Below are positions 16,794 to 27,000 of a stretch of 56,695 nucleotides of DNA, piece by piece; within the stretch, counting starts at the first letter, position 1; each line of letters opens with the position of its first letter. This DNA comes from Acidobacteriaceae bacterium (lineage in GTDB: Bacteria; Acidobacteriota; Terriglobia; Terriglobales; Acidobacteriaceae): positions 1 to 56,695 of the forward strand of contig PLHQ01000090.1 in the NCBI GenBank assembly GCA_003138975.1, given 5' to 3'. Below the pieces are notes generated by a model, which saw only the letters and a program-made list of their open reading frames with translations, ran no database searches and was not told where the DNA came from. The translations under genes were made by a program, and so were the position numbers.

Positions 16794-19439
16794 GTGAACT
16801 CTTACTTTGCAAGCTCCGGAAGACCGCAGGGCCAGACTGGCAGCGCACAGCCCTCACGTCAAACTGCATTGCGAATTCCTTCAGACCGCCTTACTGATCG
16901 TCTTAAAGTCCGAGCTTTTCTTTTGATTGCGTGGACAGTCCTGCTGGTTCAGTTCGCGAGCGCGCAAGCGCCCGAAGTAGAGCTGTCGCGACCCGTTCGC
17001 ACCTGGGAGTTTCTGCCCGTGGTCGGCATGGGCGCCGGCTTGTTCGGCAATGAATCGGGACGTCTCGAAGCATGGGTTTATCCGTTGAAATTGCTTCGAG
17101 ATTTTCATCTGACTTTTCATGTATCGAACCGTGCTCTCTTCGCAGAAAACCTTGCCCGAACGCTGACCGTCACTCCATCGTCCGCGACATTGGTCTATAG
17201 CGGGGATTCATTTCGCGTCCGCGAGACGCTGTTTGTTCCCGTGCACGAGGCGGGGGCGGTGATTCTCTTCGATGTTGAAACCTCACAGCCTCTGGAAATC
17301 GAAGCGGGGTTTGTGGGTGATTTTGCACTGGAATGGCCAGCCGGGCTCGGCGGAACATACCAAGAGTGGGACGCGGGCCGTCATGCGATCGTATTCGGCG
17401 AAGAAACGAAAAAGTTTGCGGCATTGGTGGGCTCTCCTACGGCCAACCAGCCCCACGTTGCATACGAGACCAACTATTCGTCCTCCAATGAAACCTCTTT
17501 TCGTTTGGGCGCCACGCAAAAGGGCCAGGGAACAAAGGTGCTGGTGATTGCGGCTTCCGTTGCGGGCCTCGACGAAGCGCAGCAAACCTATGATCATCTG
17601 GCAGCATCGTATCCTGATTTGCTTCGCGATTCGGCCGAGTATTACAAGAGCTACCTTGCGCGCACCGTGAGTCTCGATCTTCCCGATGCGGCCTTGCAGC
17701 AGGCCTACGATTGGTCGCGCATCAGTATGATCCAAGGCCTCGTGACTAACCCCTATCTGGGCACGGGGCTGGTTGCGGGGTACCGAACCTCGGGCCGGAG
17801 CCAGCGTCCAGGATTCGCTTGGTTCTTCGGCCGCGACTCGCTGTGGACCTCGTTCGCTCTCAACGCAGCAGGAGACTTCGCAACCACTCGCACGGTAATC
17901 GAGTTCATCAGCAAGTATCAGCGCGAGGATGGCAAGATTCCACATGAGATTGCGCAAGGCGCCAGTTTTGTTTCCTGGTTCAAAGAGTTTCCCTATCCCT
18001 ATGCCTCGGCAGACGCGACGCCACTGTTCATCATTGCGACGAATGACTATGTGACGCAGAGCGGTGATGTCGCATTTGCCCGCGAAACCTGGGACCGCGT
18101 TTGGAAGGCTTATCAGTTTCTGCGATCCACCTACGATGAACAGGGATTTCCACGAAACGCCGCCGTGGGACACGGCTGGGTGGAAGGCGGTCCCCTGCTT
18201 CCAGTAATGACAGAGTACTACCAGAGCGCGCTTGGCACTGAGGCTCTGAGAGCGCTTTCTCATCTGGCAGGCTTAGTCGGAAAAGATGACATAAAGAAAG
18301 ACCTGGCAGAGGAATTTCACAGCAGGCAGTTGGCGCTCGATCAAGCTTTTTGGTCCCCGAAAAAGTACATTTACGCATTTGCGTTGGATAAGAACAACCA
18401 GCGAGTGGATGAACCGAGTGTACTAACTACGGTACCCATGTGGTTCGATTTGCCCGATGCGGCTCATGTGGAAGAAATGATCACACGGCTGGCCGACTCC
18501 GACCACGAGACGGACTGGGGAATGCGTATCATCTCCTCTCACTCGGCGCTGTACGATGCTTCCGGATATCACTACGGATCGGTGTGGCCACTGTTCACCG
18601 GGTGGGCATCGGTGGGCGAATACCGGTATCATCGCGCACTGCCTGCATATTCGAATCTTCGCGCGAATGCTCTGCTGACGATGGATGGATCGCTCGGGCA
18701 CGTCACTGAAGTTTTGTCGGGCGACTACTACCAGTCGCTTTCCACGAGCTCGCCCCATCAGATCTGGTCGGCGTCCATGGTCGTGAGTCCGATATTGCGA
18801 GGGCTATTCGGACTCCGAACGGACACAGTGAATCACAGGATTACGCTAGCCCCTCATGTGCCCGCGGACTGGACATCGTTTGCTATGCACAATGTTCATC
18901 TGGGCCCGGTGCGCGTTGATTTTCAGTATCGCAAGACTGCCGACAGCATTGCTCTTGATGTTACACGAACGGGCGTGGGGGATTGCTGGATCGAGTTCTC
19001 GCCCGCCTTCAGCCTGCGCGCGCGAATTGTCTCCGTGGAAATGAATGGCAAGCCGCTGCCATTCGAAGTACAGCCGAACGATGAGGATCAGCATGTATCA
19101 GTGCGGTTTCCCGTCTTTGGCGGTCCGAGTAACATGGTCATACGCATGAAAGATGACTTTGGACTAGCATTGGCAAATGAACTTCCTCCGCTAGGAAGCA
19201 CGAGTCGTGGCTTGCGCGTGATTTCGGAAAAGTGGAACTCAGCCCGCAATGTGTTGACTGTTGAAGTCTCGGGCTTGCCGGGCAGGGCGTACGAGCTTCG
19301 AGTTTGGAATCCGGCGCAGATCAGCTCGGTGGAAAACGCAGAACTTACCAAGCAAGCCACAATTCATATCGGGATGCCGAACGCGCCAGGAGAAGATTAC
19401 GTGCACCGTATTCTAGTCATCCGGTTTGGCAAGTCCTAG
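16794..19439 (+). CDS. Secreted glycogen-debranching-enzyme-like glycosidase (six-hairpin fold)
   Basis: An 881-residue protein. The start drawn is GTG at 16794 with no clear ribosome site; a TTG at 16869 would give a more usual signal peptide (hydrophobic LLIAWTVLLVQFASAQA). The mature protein has an N-terminal beta-sandwich region (about 60-290) and an alpha/alpha-barrel core with segments typical of amylo-alpha-1,6-glucosidase and GH63/GH15-like enzymes: WFFGRDSLWTSFAL, YQREDGKIPHE, and a late GYHYGSVWPLFTGW. It probably cleaves alpha-linked glucans or oligosaccharides outside the cytoplasm; the linkage cannot be fixed from sequence alone. The C-terminus is a beta-domain. The next gene starts 97 bases after its stop, so the two glucosidases are likely co-expressed. 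Confidence 0.8.
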   Translation: MNSYFASSGRPQGQTGSAQPSRQTALRIPSDRLTDRLKVRAFLLIAWTVLLVQFASAQAPEVELSRPVRTWEFLPVVGMGAGLFGNESGRLEAWVYPLKLLRDFHLTFHVSNRALFAENLARTLTVTPSSATLVYSGDSFRVRETLFVPVHEAGAVILFDVETSQPLEIEAGFVGDFALEWPAGLGGTYQEWDAGRHAIVFGEETKKFAALVGSPTANQPHVAYETNYSSSNETSFRLGATQKGQGTKVLVIAASVAGLDEAQQTYDHLAASYPDLLRDSAEYYKSYLARTVSLDLPDAALQQAYDWSRISMIQGLVTNPYLGTGLVAGYRTSGRSQRPGFAWFFGRDSLWTSFALNAAGDFATTRTVIEFISKYQREDGKIPHEIAQGASFVSWFKEFPYPYASADATPLFIIATNDYVTQSGDVAFARETWDRVWKAYQFLRSTYDEQGFPRNAAVGHGWVEGGPLLPVMTEYYQSALGTEALRALSHLAGLVGKDDIKKDLAEEFHSRQLALDQAFWSPKKYIYAFALDKNNQRVDEPSVLTTVPMWFDLPDAAHVEEMITRLADSDHETDWGMRIISSHSALYDASGYHYGSVWPLFTGWASVGEYRYHRALPAYSNLRANALLTMDGSLGHVTEVLSGDYYQSLSTSSPHQIWSASMVVSPILRGLFGLRTDTVNHRITLAPHVPADWTSFAMHNVHLGPVRVDFQYRKTADSIALDVTRTGVGDCWIEFSPAFSLRARIVSVEMNGKPLPFEVQPNDEDQHVSVRFPVFGGPSNMVIRMKDDFGLALANELPPLGSTSRGLRVISEKWNSARNVLTVEVSGLPGRAYELRVWNPAQISSVENAELTKQATIHIGMPNAPGEDYVHRILVIRFGKS

Positions 19440-19536
19440 AGATTTTGGGGATAGGAAGAAAAGACTCACTCTCGTCGAGCGGTCAATTTCCCCGCTTACG
19501 AGCTTGCGGCATCACTACGTTGGATGGAGCTCTAAT

Positions 19537-21240
19537 ATGAAGAAAACCCTGAGATGGGTTGCAGTACTGTGGGTTCTTTCCTGTCTTTCATGGCTGGCTG
19601 CTTTCGCGCAGACGTCCTCTCATGCTGCGGATGGGGAAAGCCATCCATGGTGGCAGCACGCGGTCTTTTACGAGATTTATCCGCGCAGCTTCGCCGACAG
19701 CAATAATGACGGCGTTGGCGATCTGAAGGGGATCGCGTCGAAGCTGGATTACTTGAAAGACCTCGGCGTGGATGCAATCTGGATCTCGCCCTGCTTCCCT
19801 TCGCCGCAGGTGGATTTTGGCTACGACGTTTCCGATTACGAAAATATCGATCCCATGTACGGGACGCTGGCAGACTTTGATTTCTTGGCCAGTGAGGCCA
19901 AGAAGCGGGACATCCACATCATCCTCGACTTCGTCGTGAATCACACTTCGGATCAGCACAAGTGGTTTCTCGACTCAAAGTCGTCGCGAATATCGCCCTA
20001 TCGTGATTGGTATATCTGGCGGGATGGCAAGGGACCGGGACAGCCTCCCAACAATTGGGTCTCGACGTTTGGGGGATCGGCGTGGAAATTTGATTCCACT
20101 ACCGATCAGTACTACTACCACTTTTTCTATCCCGAGCAGCCGGATTTGAACTGGCGAAACCCAGCCGTGAAGGGCGCCATGTTCGATGTGACGCGCTGGT
20201 GGTACAAGCGTGGCGTGTCGGGTTTTCGGTTGGACGCCGTGGACACGCTGTTCGAAGACCCGAACCTGCAAGACAATCCAATCAACCATCCTGGCAAGAA
20301 TGCTTTCGGAGATCCGTTTGAGCAGAACAAATACAACACCAAGCTGCCCGAGGTCCACGATATTTTGCGCGGATTGCGCCAAGTGGCGAATGAATATGAT
20401 GCGGTATTGATCGGAGAGACCTGGACAGCGGATGTAGCCGAACTCAACCAGTACTACGGCAAGGGCAATAACGAACTGCAGTTGCCCATGGATTTTCTTT
20501 TCACCATGGTCAATAAGCTGTCGCCCGCGGAGTTCCGCAAGCAGATCGCCGCAGTGGACGCCGCTTCCGGCTGGCCGACGTTTGTGATCAGCAATCACGA
20601 CATCGTTCGCTCCTATGATCGGTATGGCGACGGCAAACACAACGACCAGATCGCAAAGCTGATGGCCGCGCTCTACCTTACCTTGCGCGGGACTCCAATC
20701 ATCTATTACGGCGAAGAGATCGGAATGAAAACTACTCCGCCGACACGCCAGGAAGATGTGAAGGATCCCATCGGTCGCAAGGGATGGCCAAAGGAAAAGG
20801 GACGGGACGGCGAGCGCACTCCCATGCAATGGGATAGCAGCGAGAATGCCGGCTTCTCGCAAGGTACTCCGTGGCTGCCAGTTCCTCCGACCTACAAGAC
20901 GCATAACGTGGCTGATGAGTCCAAAGATCCAGATTCCGTACTTGAGTTTTATAGGAAAGTGCTCAACATGCGGCACACCAATGAGGCTCTGCTCGATGGA
21001 AGCTATAAGGCGATAAACGAAAGTGATGCGAACGTGCTTTCGTACTTGCGGGTCTATAGGGGCCAGGCGGTAGTCGTGTCGCTGAATATGTCGGGCATGC
21101 CCCAGACGGCGGATCTCGACCTGAAGGCCAACGGTTTCAAATCTGCCAGGAGCCTGCTGGCAACGGGGAAATCAGAGGTTCGGGGAGAAGAAGTTTCGCT
21201 CGAGCCCTACGGAGTGTTTATCGGTGAGCTGACCAAGTAA
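19537..21240 (+). CDS. Secreted GH13 alpha-glucosidase / oligo-1,6-glucosidase
   Basis: A 567-residue protein. The ATG at 19537 has GGAG seven bases upstream and opens a signal peptide (about 4-24, ending AFAQT); an upstream ATG overlapping the previous gene is less likely. The four GH13 regions are present: DFVVNH (131-136), GFRLDAVD with nucleophile Asp233, IGETW with acid Glu294, and ISNHD with Asp355. The N-terminal start WWQHAVFYEIYPRSFADSNNDGVGDLKGI is that of the alpha-glucosidase/trehalose-synthase branch. It releases glucose from short alpha-glucosides, here in the periplasm. With the preceding debranching-like enzyme and the trehalase it supports a glucan/trehalose degrading function. 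Confidence 0.92.
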   Translation: MKKTLRWVAVLWVLSCLSWLAAFAQTSSHAADGESHPWWQHAVFYEIYPRSFADSNNDGVGDLKGIASKLDYLKDLGVDAIWISPCFPSPQVDFGYDVSDYENIDPMYGTLADFDFLASEAKKRDIHIILDFVVNHTSDQHKWFLDSKSSRISPYRDWYIWRDGKGPGQPPNNWVSTFGGSAWKFDSTTDQYYYHFFYPEQPDLNWRNPAVKGAMFDVTRWWYKRGVSGFRLDAVDTLFEDPNLQDNPINHPGKNAFGDPFEQNKYNTKLPEVHDILRGLRQVANEYDAVLIGETWTADVAELNQYYGKGNNELQLPMDFLFTMVNKLSPAEFRKQIAAVDAASGWPTFVISNHDIVRSYDRYGDGKHNDQIAKLMAALYLTLRGTPIIYYGEEIGMKTTPPTRQEDVKDPIGRKGWPKEKGRDGERTPMQWDSSENAGFSQGTPWLPVPPTYKTHNVADESKDPDSVLEFYRKVLNMRHTNEALLDGSYKAINESDANVLSYLRVYRGQAVVVSLNMSGMPQTADLDLKANGFKSARSLLATGKSEVRGEEVSLEPYGVFIGELTK

Positions 21241-21472
21241 CGGTATATACCAAAATAAAGTTAGGTCGTGCTGATCCCGATGTAGCGGGACAAATCGGGT
21301 AGCGCGCCGAGCATGACATATCCAGCGAACGCAGTAGGTTCGTGGGAACTATGCCTTGAAAATGCCGCCCTGAAGAGGCGGAACGGAACTTACGCTAGCG
21401 GAGAACGCTGCTTCTCCATTTCACGCTGAACCAAGGCAGGCCAGATTCTAGAGACAACACTCAACTCAACCT
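21241..21472. other. Convergent intergenic region
   Basis: 232 bases between converging genes. Two short stem-loops are visible, CGAAC/GTTCG and GGAGAA-CGCTGC-TTCTCC (21400-21417), but neither has a long T-run, so termination is only possible. No gene seen. Confidence 0.4.
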
Positions 21473-22027
21473 TTATTCTCTCATCTGATTATTGAACTGC
21501 TCTGCTGTCCCCACAAAAAACTCCTCGTACTTTCTTTTGCCTCGGGCCCCAGACTCCTCGCCGTTTATCCTGCCCCAAATGAGTTCATCCGGTCCCGAAG
21601 CTGGGATTACGCGCTCACTTTGAGCAGAATAGTAATAGTAGTGATCCTTGGCCCACCCGTACTGCTCAGCCGACGAGGTTTGCAGTACCCCATCGGCGGG
21701 GATCCTAAGAACGTACTCGCCGCCTTCCATCGGTAAAGGCGCAGCACCCTGCACCTCGAACTCGACTCGTACCCAACCTGTATATCCTTCAGGAATTAGA
21801 AACCGAGATGAGCGCAGACTGTTATTCCGCGCGCCGAGTCCCAACCAGAGTCCAACGGAAATCAACAGTGCGAGGCCAAGGGAGCCTACGATGATTCTCG
21901 TGGGCCGGCTCGCGGCGGTTGGAAAAATCCAACTTGGCGCGGCGCCTTCTGTTTGCCGGAAGCTGACAATTGCAGAGTACACGGTGGCGAGGGTAAGAAG
22001 AGCGATAGCTAGGTAGGGCAGTATCAT
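21473..22027 (-). CDS. Membrane protein with C-terminal extracytoplasmic domain, unknown
   Basis: 184 residues with two membrane segments (about 3-22 and 47-68) and a soluble C-terminal domain (about 75-184) starting LIPEGYTGWVRVEFE, rich in Tyr and Gly. I do not recognise a catalytic motif. The family may be one of the DUF-type proteins beginning with an IPEGY.GWV strand, but I cannot name it securely. The ATG overlaps the stop of the preceding small membrane gene by four bases (ATGA), so the two are translated together and may form a complex. Confidence 0.6.
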   Translation of the reverse strand: MILPYLAIALLTLATVYSAIVSFRQTEGAAPSWIFPTAASRPTRIIVGSLGLALLISVGLWLGLGARNNSLRSSRFLIPEGYTGWVRVEFEVQGAAPLPMEGGEYVLRIPADGVLQTSSAEQYGWAKDHYYYYSAQSERVIPASGPDELIWGRINGEESGARGKRKYEEFFVGTAEQFNNQMRE

Positions 22028-22347
22028 CTGCTCTGAGAGTATGGGCTCGCATGCGAAACGAGGCTGGCAGAAAGAACACTATGGTTGTTGACTTTGGTCC
22101 GGACAAGTTTCGCGATTGCGGGACCGTAGAAAGACCAGATCAGAAGGGAAGCGACCAACGCGACCCTGGCCGCAACATAGGGCCTGAAAAGGCTGATGAA
22201 CGCGGCAATCATGAGGCACAACGATCCCAGCAAAGATACGAACTCCAATGGATTAAAAGGAACTCCATACAACGTCATCGCTAGTAGAGTGTAGACATTG
22301 AATCCAGTGATCATAGCCGCGACGAAATAGAGGCAAAAGGGAAGCAT
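22024..22347 (-). CDS. Small polytopic membrane protein, unknown
   Basis: 107 residues with about three membrane segments (roughly 5-23, 33-52 and 58-76) and a short polar tail. No family recognised. It is the first of a two-gene pair: its TGA overlaps the next ATG by four bases. The pair sits alone between the GH13 enzyme (convergent) and the TolC gene (same strand, 79 bases upstream), so it could be read from the efflux operon. Confidence 0.55.
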   Translation of the reverse strand: MLPFCLYFVAAMITGFNVYTLLAMTLYGVPFNPLEFVSLLGSLCLMIAAFISLFRPYVAARVALVASLLIWSFYGPAIAKLVRTKVNNHSVLSASLVSHASPYSQSR

Positions 22348-22426
22348 GCTGAGAATGATACAGGGAACAGTTTCCTGCGCAGGTCACTAGCTGGTTCGCT
22401 CCGGCCCTCCTTTTCCCGACCGGCGC

Positions 22427-23935
22427 CTAGGGCTGCACCCCAATCTCAAAGTTCAGGGTTGAGAGAGACAGCCGATACTGGTACTGAGCGTTCACATAGC
22501 CGATGGCGGCATCGGTCTGCTGCAACTGTGCCTGACTGAGTTCGACGATTGAGCCCAAGCTAAGCTGATAACGGCCCTGGGCGAGAGTCAATCCCAAGTC
22601 GGCTTCCTTGGCGAGTTCCTCTTCCACGCCGACGCGCTGAAATGCCGTATTCGTCGATAGCCACGCCGTGCGAACATCGCGCACCACCTGGTCGCGCAGA
22701 TCCCGGGTGTTCTCGGCCGCAGCTTTTGCCCGGTAATTTGCTTCCGAAGCTTCCGCAGTGAAAAGGAAGCCATTAAAGATTGGAACGTTCATATTGACGC
22801 CGATGGCACCGTACCAGCTGGAAATGAAGTAATTGGAAAAGCAGCCGCCAAAGCAGTCGGGACGCACCGGAGTCACTCCCGCTATACCAAGAGCGCTGAT
22901 GGTAGGCAAGAGCTGTTCGCGCTGAGCGCGACGGAACTTTTCCGCCGCCTGTTGACCATAGGTGAGTGCTTGCAGATCGGGACGTTGCTGCATGGCGGTA
23001 TTGATGAGCACGTCCACATCCGGAGGCGGTGGCGGAAGTTGCGTGTCCTCTTCGGTCAATTCGTAGGTGATCTGCTTGTCGAAGCCAAGGATCGCCGTGA
23101 GCGCGGCGATTGTCGAATTTACATTATTCTCTGCATCGAGTTGCAGCAGCTTGGCTTGGGAAAGATTCACCTGGGCAAAGGCCAGATCCAGGCTTGATTT
23201 CAGCTTGTTCTTCGTCAGTTCGTCGATTTGATGCTCTACTGACCCTCGTGTCGTCACAGTTTGTTGCGCAACCTTGAGCAGAGCCTGGGCCTGCAGGGCG
23301 TTGTAAAAAGCCTGGTCGGTGGCGAGAACGATATCTTCGGTGGTGGCCAGCGCATTGGCGTTTTGCGCCTTTTCCTGGAGCTTTGCAGAGGACATCAGGT
23401 TAACGGTACGCCCAAAGTCGGTGATGAGCTGGACGAGCGTGACTCCGCCGCCTGCATGCTCAAGCAAACGCGGTGCATTGAGGGACCCCGCGCCGATGCG
23501 GCTGCCTTCATTGGCGTCGACTGCGGTGACGGCGCCATTAAAAGTGGGAAGTTCCGCCGCTCTGGTCTCGCGATAGATCTGATGTTGCGCCAGCGCAAGC
23601 AGACGCCCCACACTGATGCGAGGATTGTTCTTGAGGGCCAACTGCTCTGCCTGGGTGCGGGTTAAACGCATAACGCCGCCTGGCGTCGCCGCGGCTGGCG
23701 ACACCTGAGGATCAACGGAGGAACGCCCCTGCAACCCAGCCCCGTGAGGAAAGGTGGCGACCAGTGTGGCCTCCGGAGCCAGTACACGCGGCAGCGGGTT
23801 TTGCGGCTGCGGGGCGGAAGGTAAGTTTTCGACTGACCCGGACTTGTCGGGGGTTTGTGCGAAGCCAGACTGGGTCAGAACCGCCCACACAATCGACAGT
23901 AATGTACAAAGTAGGAAAGTATTAGCCCTCGTCAT
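22427..23935 (-). CDS. TolC-family outer-membrane efflux protein
   Basis: Forms the outer-membrane/periplasmic exit duct for the RND pump encoded just upstream. From ATG 23935 it has 502 residues. That start has GAGAGG seven bases upstream and begins a signal peptide (ending SGFAQTP). A further ATG at 24010 overlaps the pump stop as ATGA and would add 25 residues, so coupling of translation is possible. Two outer-membrane efflux repeats follow a proline-rich linker: the first from about 100 (LTRTQAEQLALKNNPRI), the second from about 300, ending with the long helix containing ELSQAQLQQTDAAIGYVNAQYQY. Confidence 0.9.
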   Translation of the reverse strand: MTRANTFLLCTLLSIVWAVLTQSGFAQTPDKSGSVENLPSAPQPQNPLPRVLAPEATLVATFPHGAGLQGRSSVDPQVSPAAATPGGVMRLTRTQAEQLALKNNPRISVGRLLALAQHQIYRETRAAELPTFNGAVTAVDANEGSRIGAGSLNAPRLLEHAGGGVTLVQLITDFGRTVNLMSSAKLQEKAQNANALATTEDIVLATDQAFYNALQAQALLKVAQQTVTTRGSVEHQIDELTKNKLKSSLDLAFAQVNLSQAKLLQLDAENNVNSTIAALTAILGFDKQITYELTEEDTQLPPPPPDVDVLINTAMQQRPDLQALTYGQQAAEKFRRAQREQLLPTISALGIAGVTPVRPDCFGGCFSNYFISSWYGAIGVNMNVPIFNGFLFTAEASEANYRAKAAAENTRDLRDQVVRDVRTAWLSTNTAFQRVGVEEELAKEADLGLTLAQGRYQLSLGSIVELSQAQLQQTDAAIGYVNAQYQYRLSLSTLNFEIGVQP

Positions 23936-24006
23936 CGGGTTGCCTCTCACTTCATGAGGTGCCGCGTGGGTCGCTGAGCGCTTCCAGGAAGCGGGGTGTT
24001 TCTGTT

Positions 24007-27000
24007 TCATTGCGCCGGCTCCGGCGTCGAGTTCGCCGCGTTCTGCGCTCCGCGTTTGCCATAAACCAACAGATAAGCGGCTGGCACGATGAAGATTGTT
24101 AATACCACTGAAGAGGTCAAACCTCCGATGATGGCCTTGGCCATTGGGGCGTATTGTTCCGCGCCAGTCCCCATTTTCAGCGCCATCGGAATCATCCCGA
24201 TAATCGTCGCCAGAGAGGTCATCAAAATGGGCCGCAGGCGCACGCGGCACGCGGTGATGACCGCATCCGCCGGCGACAGACCTTGCTTTTCCAGATTGTG
24301 AGCAAAATCAACGATGAGAATGCTGTTCGAGTCCGCGATACCGACCAGCATCAGAACCCCCATCAGCGACATAACGTTCAATGTGCTATGGGTGAGCGGC
24401 AGAATGATCAGCACGCCGATGAACCCCATAGGAATTGCCAGCATAATCAGGAAAGGATCGATGAATGACTTGAACTGCGCGGTCAGGATCAGGAACAGCA
24501 AGAGAAAAGAAATCAGGAACCCGAAGGCAAAGCTCTTAAAGGAGGCCTCCATGCCCTGGACCATCCCGCGCAGATTCACGCGCACGTTGGAAGGAATCTT
24601 CTCCTTCGCGAGAATATCGCGAATCGAACTGGTCACGCGTCCCAGGTCCTCCCCGTTGGGGGTGACGAAGATATCAACGGCACGCTGAATCTGATAGTGG
24701 TCCACTTCCGTCGGCGTCAGGACCTGTTTCACGTCGACAACATTCTTGAGAACCGTAGTCGGCCTACTTCGTCCAGCACACGCCCACGAAGAGCGGCCGC
24801 TTCCGGGCTGCGGCGGGGGCGGACCGGCGGGGCCGCAGCTCATTTCCGCTCCGTTGCCAGGGTCGCGCAGTGGAATCTGTCCCAGGTCGGCCATGTTGTG
24901 AATGGCGGCGCTGCCATGCTCGAAGTACTGCACCGTGAGGTAATAGTCGTTGCCGCTACTGCGATCGACCCAATAGTTGGGGGCGATCATGTAGTTGGAA
25001 TTGAGCGCGGTGATCACATTATCCACCACGTCTTTTTGCGTCAGGCCCAACTCGCCCGCGTGTACGCGATTCACGTCGAGCCGGAGAGCCGGATAGTTCA
25101 TATCTTGCGGAATGAAGACTTGACCGACGCCATGCACCTCACGAAAGCGAGTAGCTAGGTTTTGCGCGATGCCATAGATCTGGTCCAGATCAGGGCTGCT
25201 GACCTGCACGTCAATGGGAGCCGGAGCACCCGAATTCAAAATGGCGTCGACCATCGAACCACTGGAAAAGAATGTGCGAATATCGGGAAACTGGCTTGCC
25301 ATTGCCTTCTGCACCCGGTCCATATACTCAAAACTGCTGAGCCGGTGCGGTTCGTTTAGCGCCACTTGGACGGTTGCGGTGTAGGGACCAGAATTAGTGG
25401 TGTAAAGCGAGGAAAAGTCCGGGACTACCCCAATGTTGGAGACGATCCGCTTGAAATCCTTTGGTTCTACCTCATGCCGGATCAAATCCTCCACCTTCGC
25501 GACGTATTCGTTCGCTATCTCAATGCGCGTACCGGTGGGGACCTTAACGTTGATCGTAAACTGCCCGGCGTCCGTCTTGGGAAAAAACGCCAGCCCAAGC
25601 AGCGGATAAATCGCCAAGCTTGCCAGGAACGCGCCGCTCAAAATTGCAACTGTAAGCCCGGGACGCGCCACCGCCCGCCTCACCCAGTGTTCGTAATAAT
25701 CTAGGACCTTGTTAAACATCCGGTTGAAGCGGGCATTGAAGCGCTCCATCCAGGAGTGACCGGTTGCGGATGTGGGTTCAATATCATACTCATTTTCCTT
25801 GCCGGCATGCCTTTCGCCGTGCGGAACCGCCTTCAGGTAGCGCGAGCAGAACAAAGGAATCACCGTCATCGCCACCACAAACGAAGCCAGCAGCGACAAA
25901 CAAAAAGCCAGAGCCAATGCCGAAAAGAGAAACTTGGCGACGCCATAGAGAAAAACGACGGGAAAGAAATCGACCACATCCACCAGGGTTGCGGCCAACA
26001 CTGCCAGGTTTACTTCCGCCCCGCCGACTTCGGCGGCCACCATGGGGACGGCTCCCATTTCCAAATGCCGGTAGATGTTCTCGAGTGAAATCACTGAATT
26101 GTCGATCACGCGCGAGAAAGCTAGCGCCATTCCGCCCAGGATCATCGTGTTCACCGTCCCACCCATCAGAGCCAGCACCACGAGTGCGGCCAGCGCCGAC
26201 AACGGAATCGAAAGCAGCACGGCCGAAGTGGCGCGAAAGCTGCCCAGGAAGATCAGGATCATCAGGCTGGTGAGAATCAGGCCCAGAAAGCCCTCGTGCA
26301 ATACGGTGTTGATCGCCTCCTTCACGTATACCGATTGATCAAAGACGATGCTGGTCTTCATCTGCGGAGGAATGTCGTACAGGTGCTTGATGAGCTGGCG
26401 GACACCATCCACCAGCGCGATGGTGTTGGTATCGCCGCCCTGCTTCATGATGGGAATGTAGGCGGATCTTTGGCCATCAATTCGCACAATGTTGGACTGA
26501 ATCCCGTGAGCGTCCTCCGCTTTGCCTACGTCGTTCACCGTTACCCAGGAGTTGCCCTTGACTTTGAGCGGAACCTCCCCCAACTGCTTCATGTTGTCAA
26601 CCAGGCTGTTGGAGTAAACGAAGTAATCGTACGGTCCCATCTTTACGTCGCCCGCTGGCAGAATTAGGTTGGAATCGTTGACCGCACCTACCACGTCCAT
26701 CACACTCAATTGACGGGACTGCAATTTGTAGGGATCGACGTAGACCATGATTTGGCGGTAGATTCCGCCGAACACGCCAGGGATTTCGGCGCCCGGCACG
26801 ACCGCGATCTGATTGCGAATCTGGAACTGGGCGTAGTCGTGAAGCTGAGTTTCGTCGAGTCCCTCGCCTTTAACGGTAACCAGCGCCACGGGCAGGCTGG
26901 AGGCATCGAACTTGAGGACCACGGGAGGCAGCGTCCCCGGTGGCAGACGCTTCAAGTCGGCGAGAGCTAAGTTGGACAGCTCGCTTACGTCGGCGTCGGC

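Noticed and set aside
17283-18263. Antisense frame within the debranching-like glycosidase gene
   Set aside because: Shadow of a strong coding region on the other strand.
19975-20976. Antisense frame within the GH13 gene
   Set aside because: All four GH13 catalytic regions are on the plus strand; the opposite translation has no pattern.
22427-24250. TolC protein extended to a start inside the pump gene
   Set aside because: The extra N-terminal 80 or more residues overlap the conserved end of the pump and precede the signal peptide; ATG 23935 fits better.
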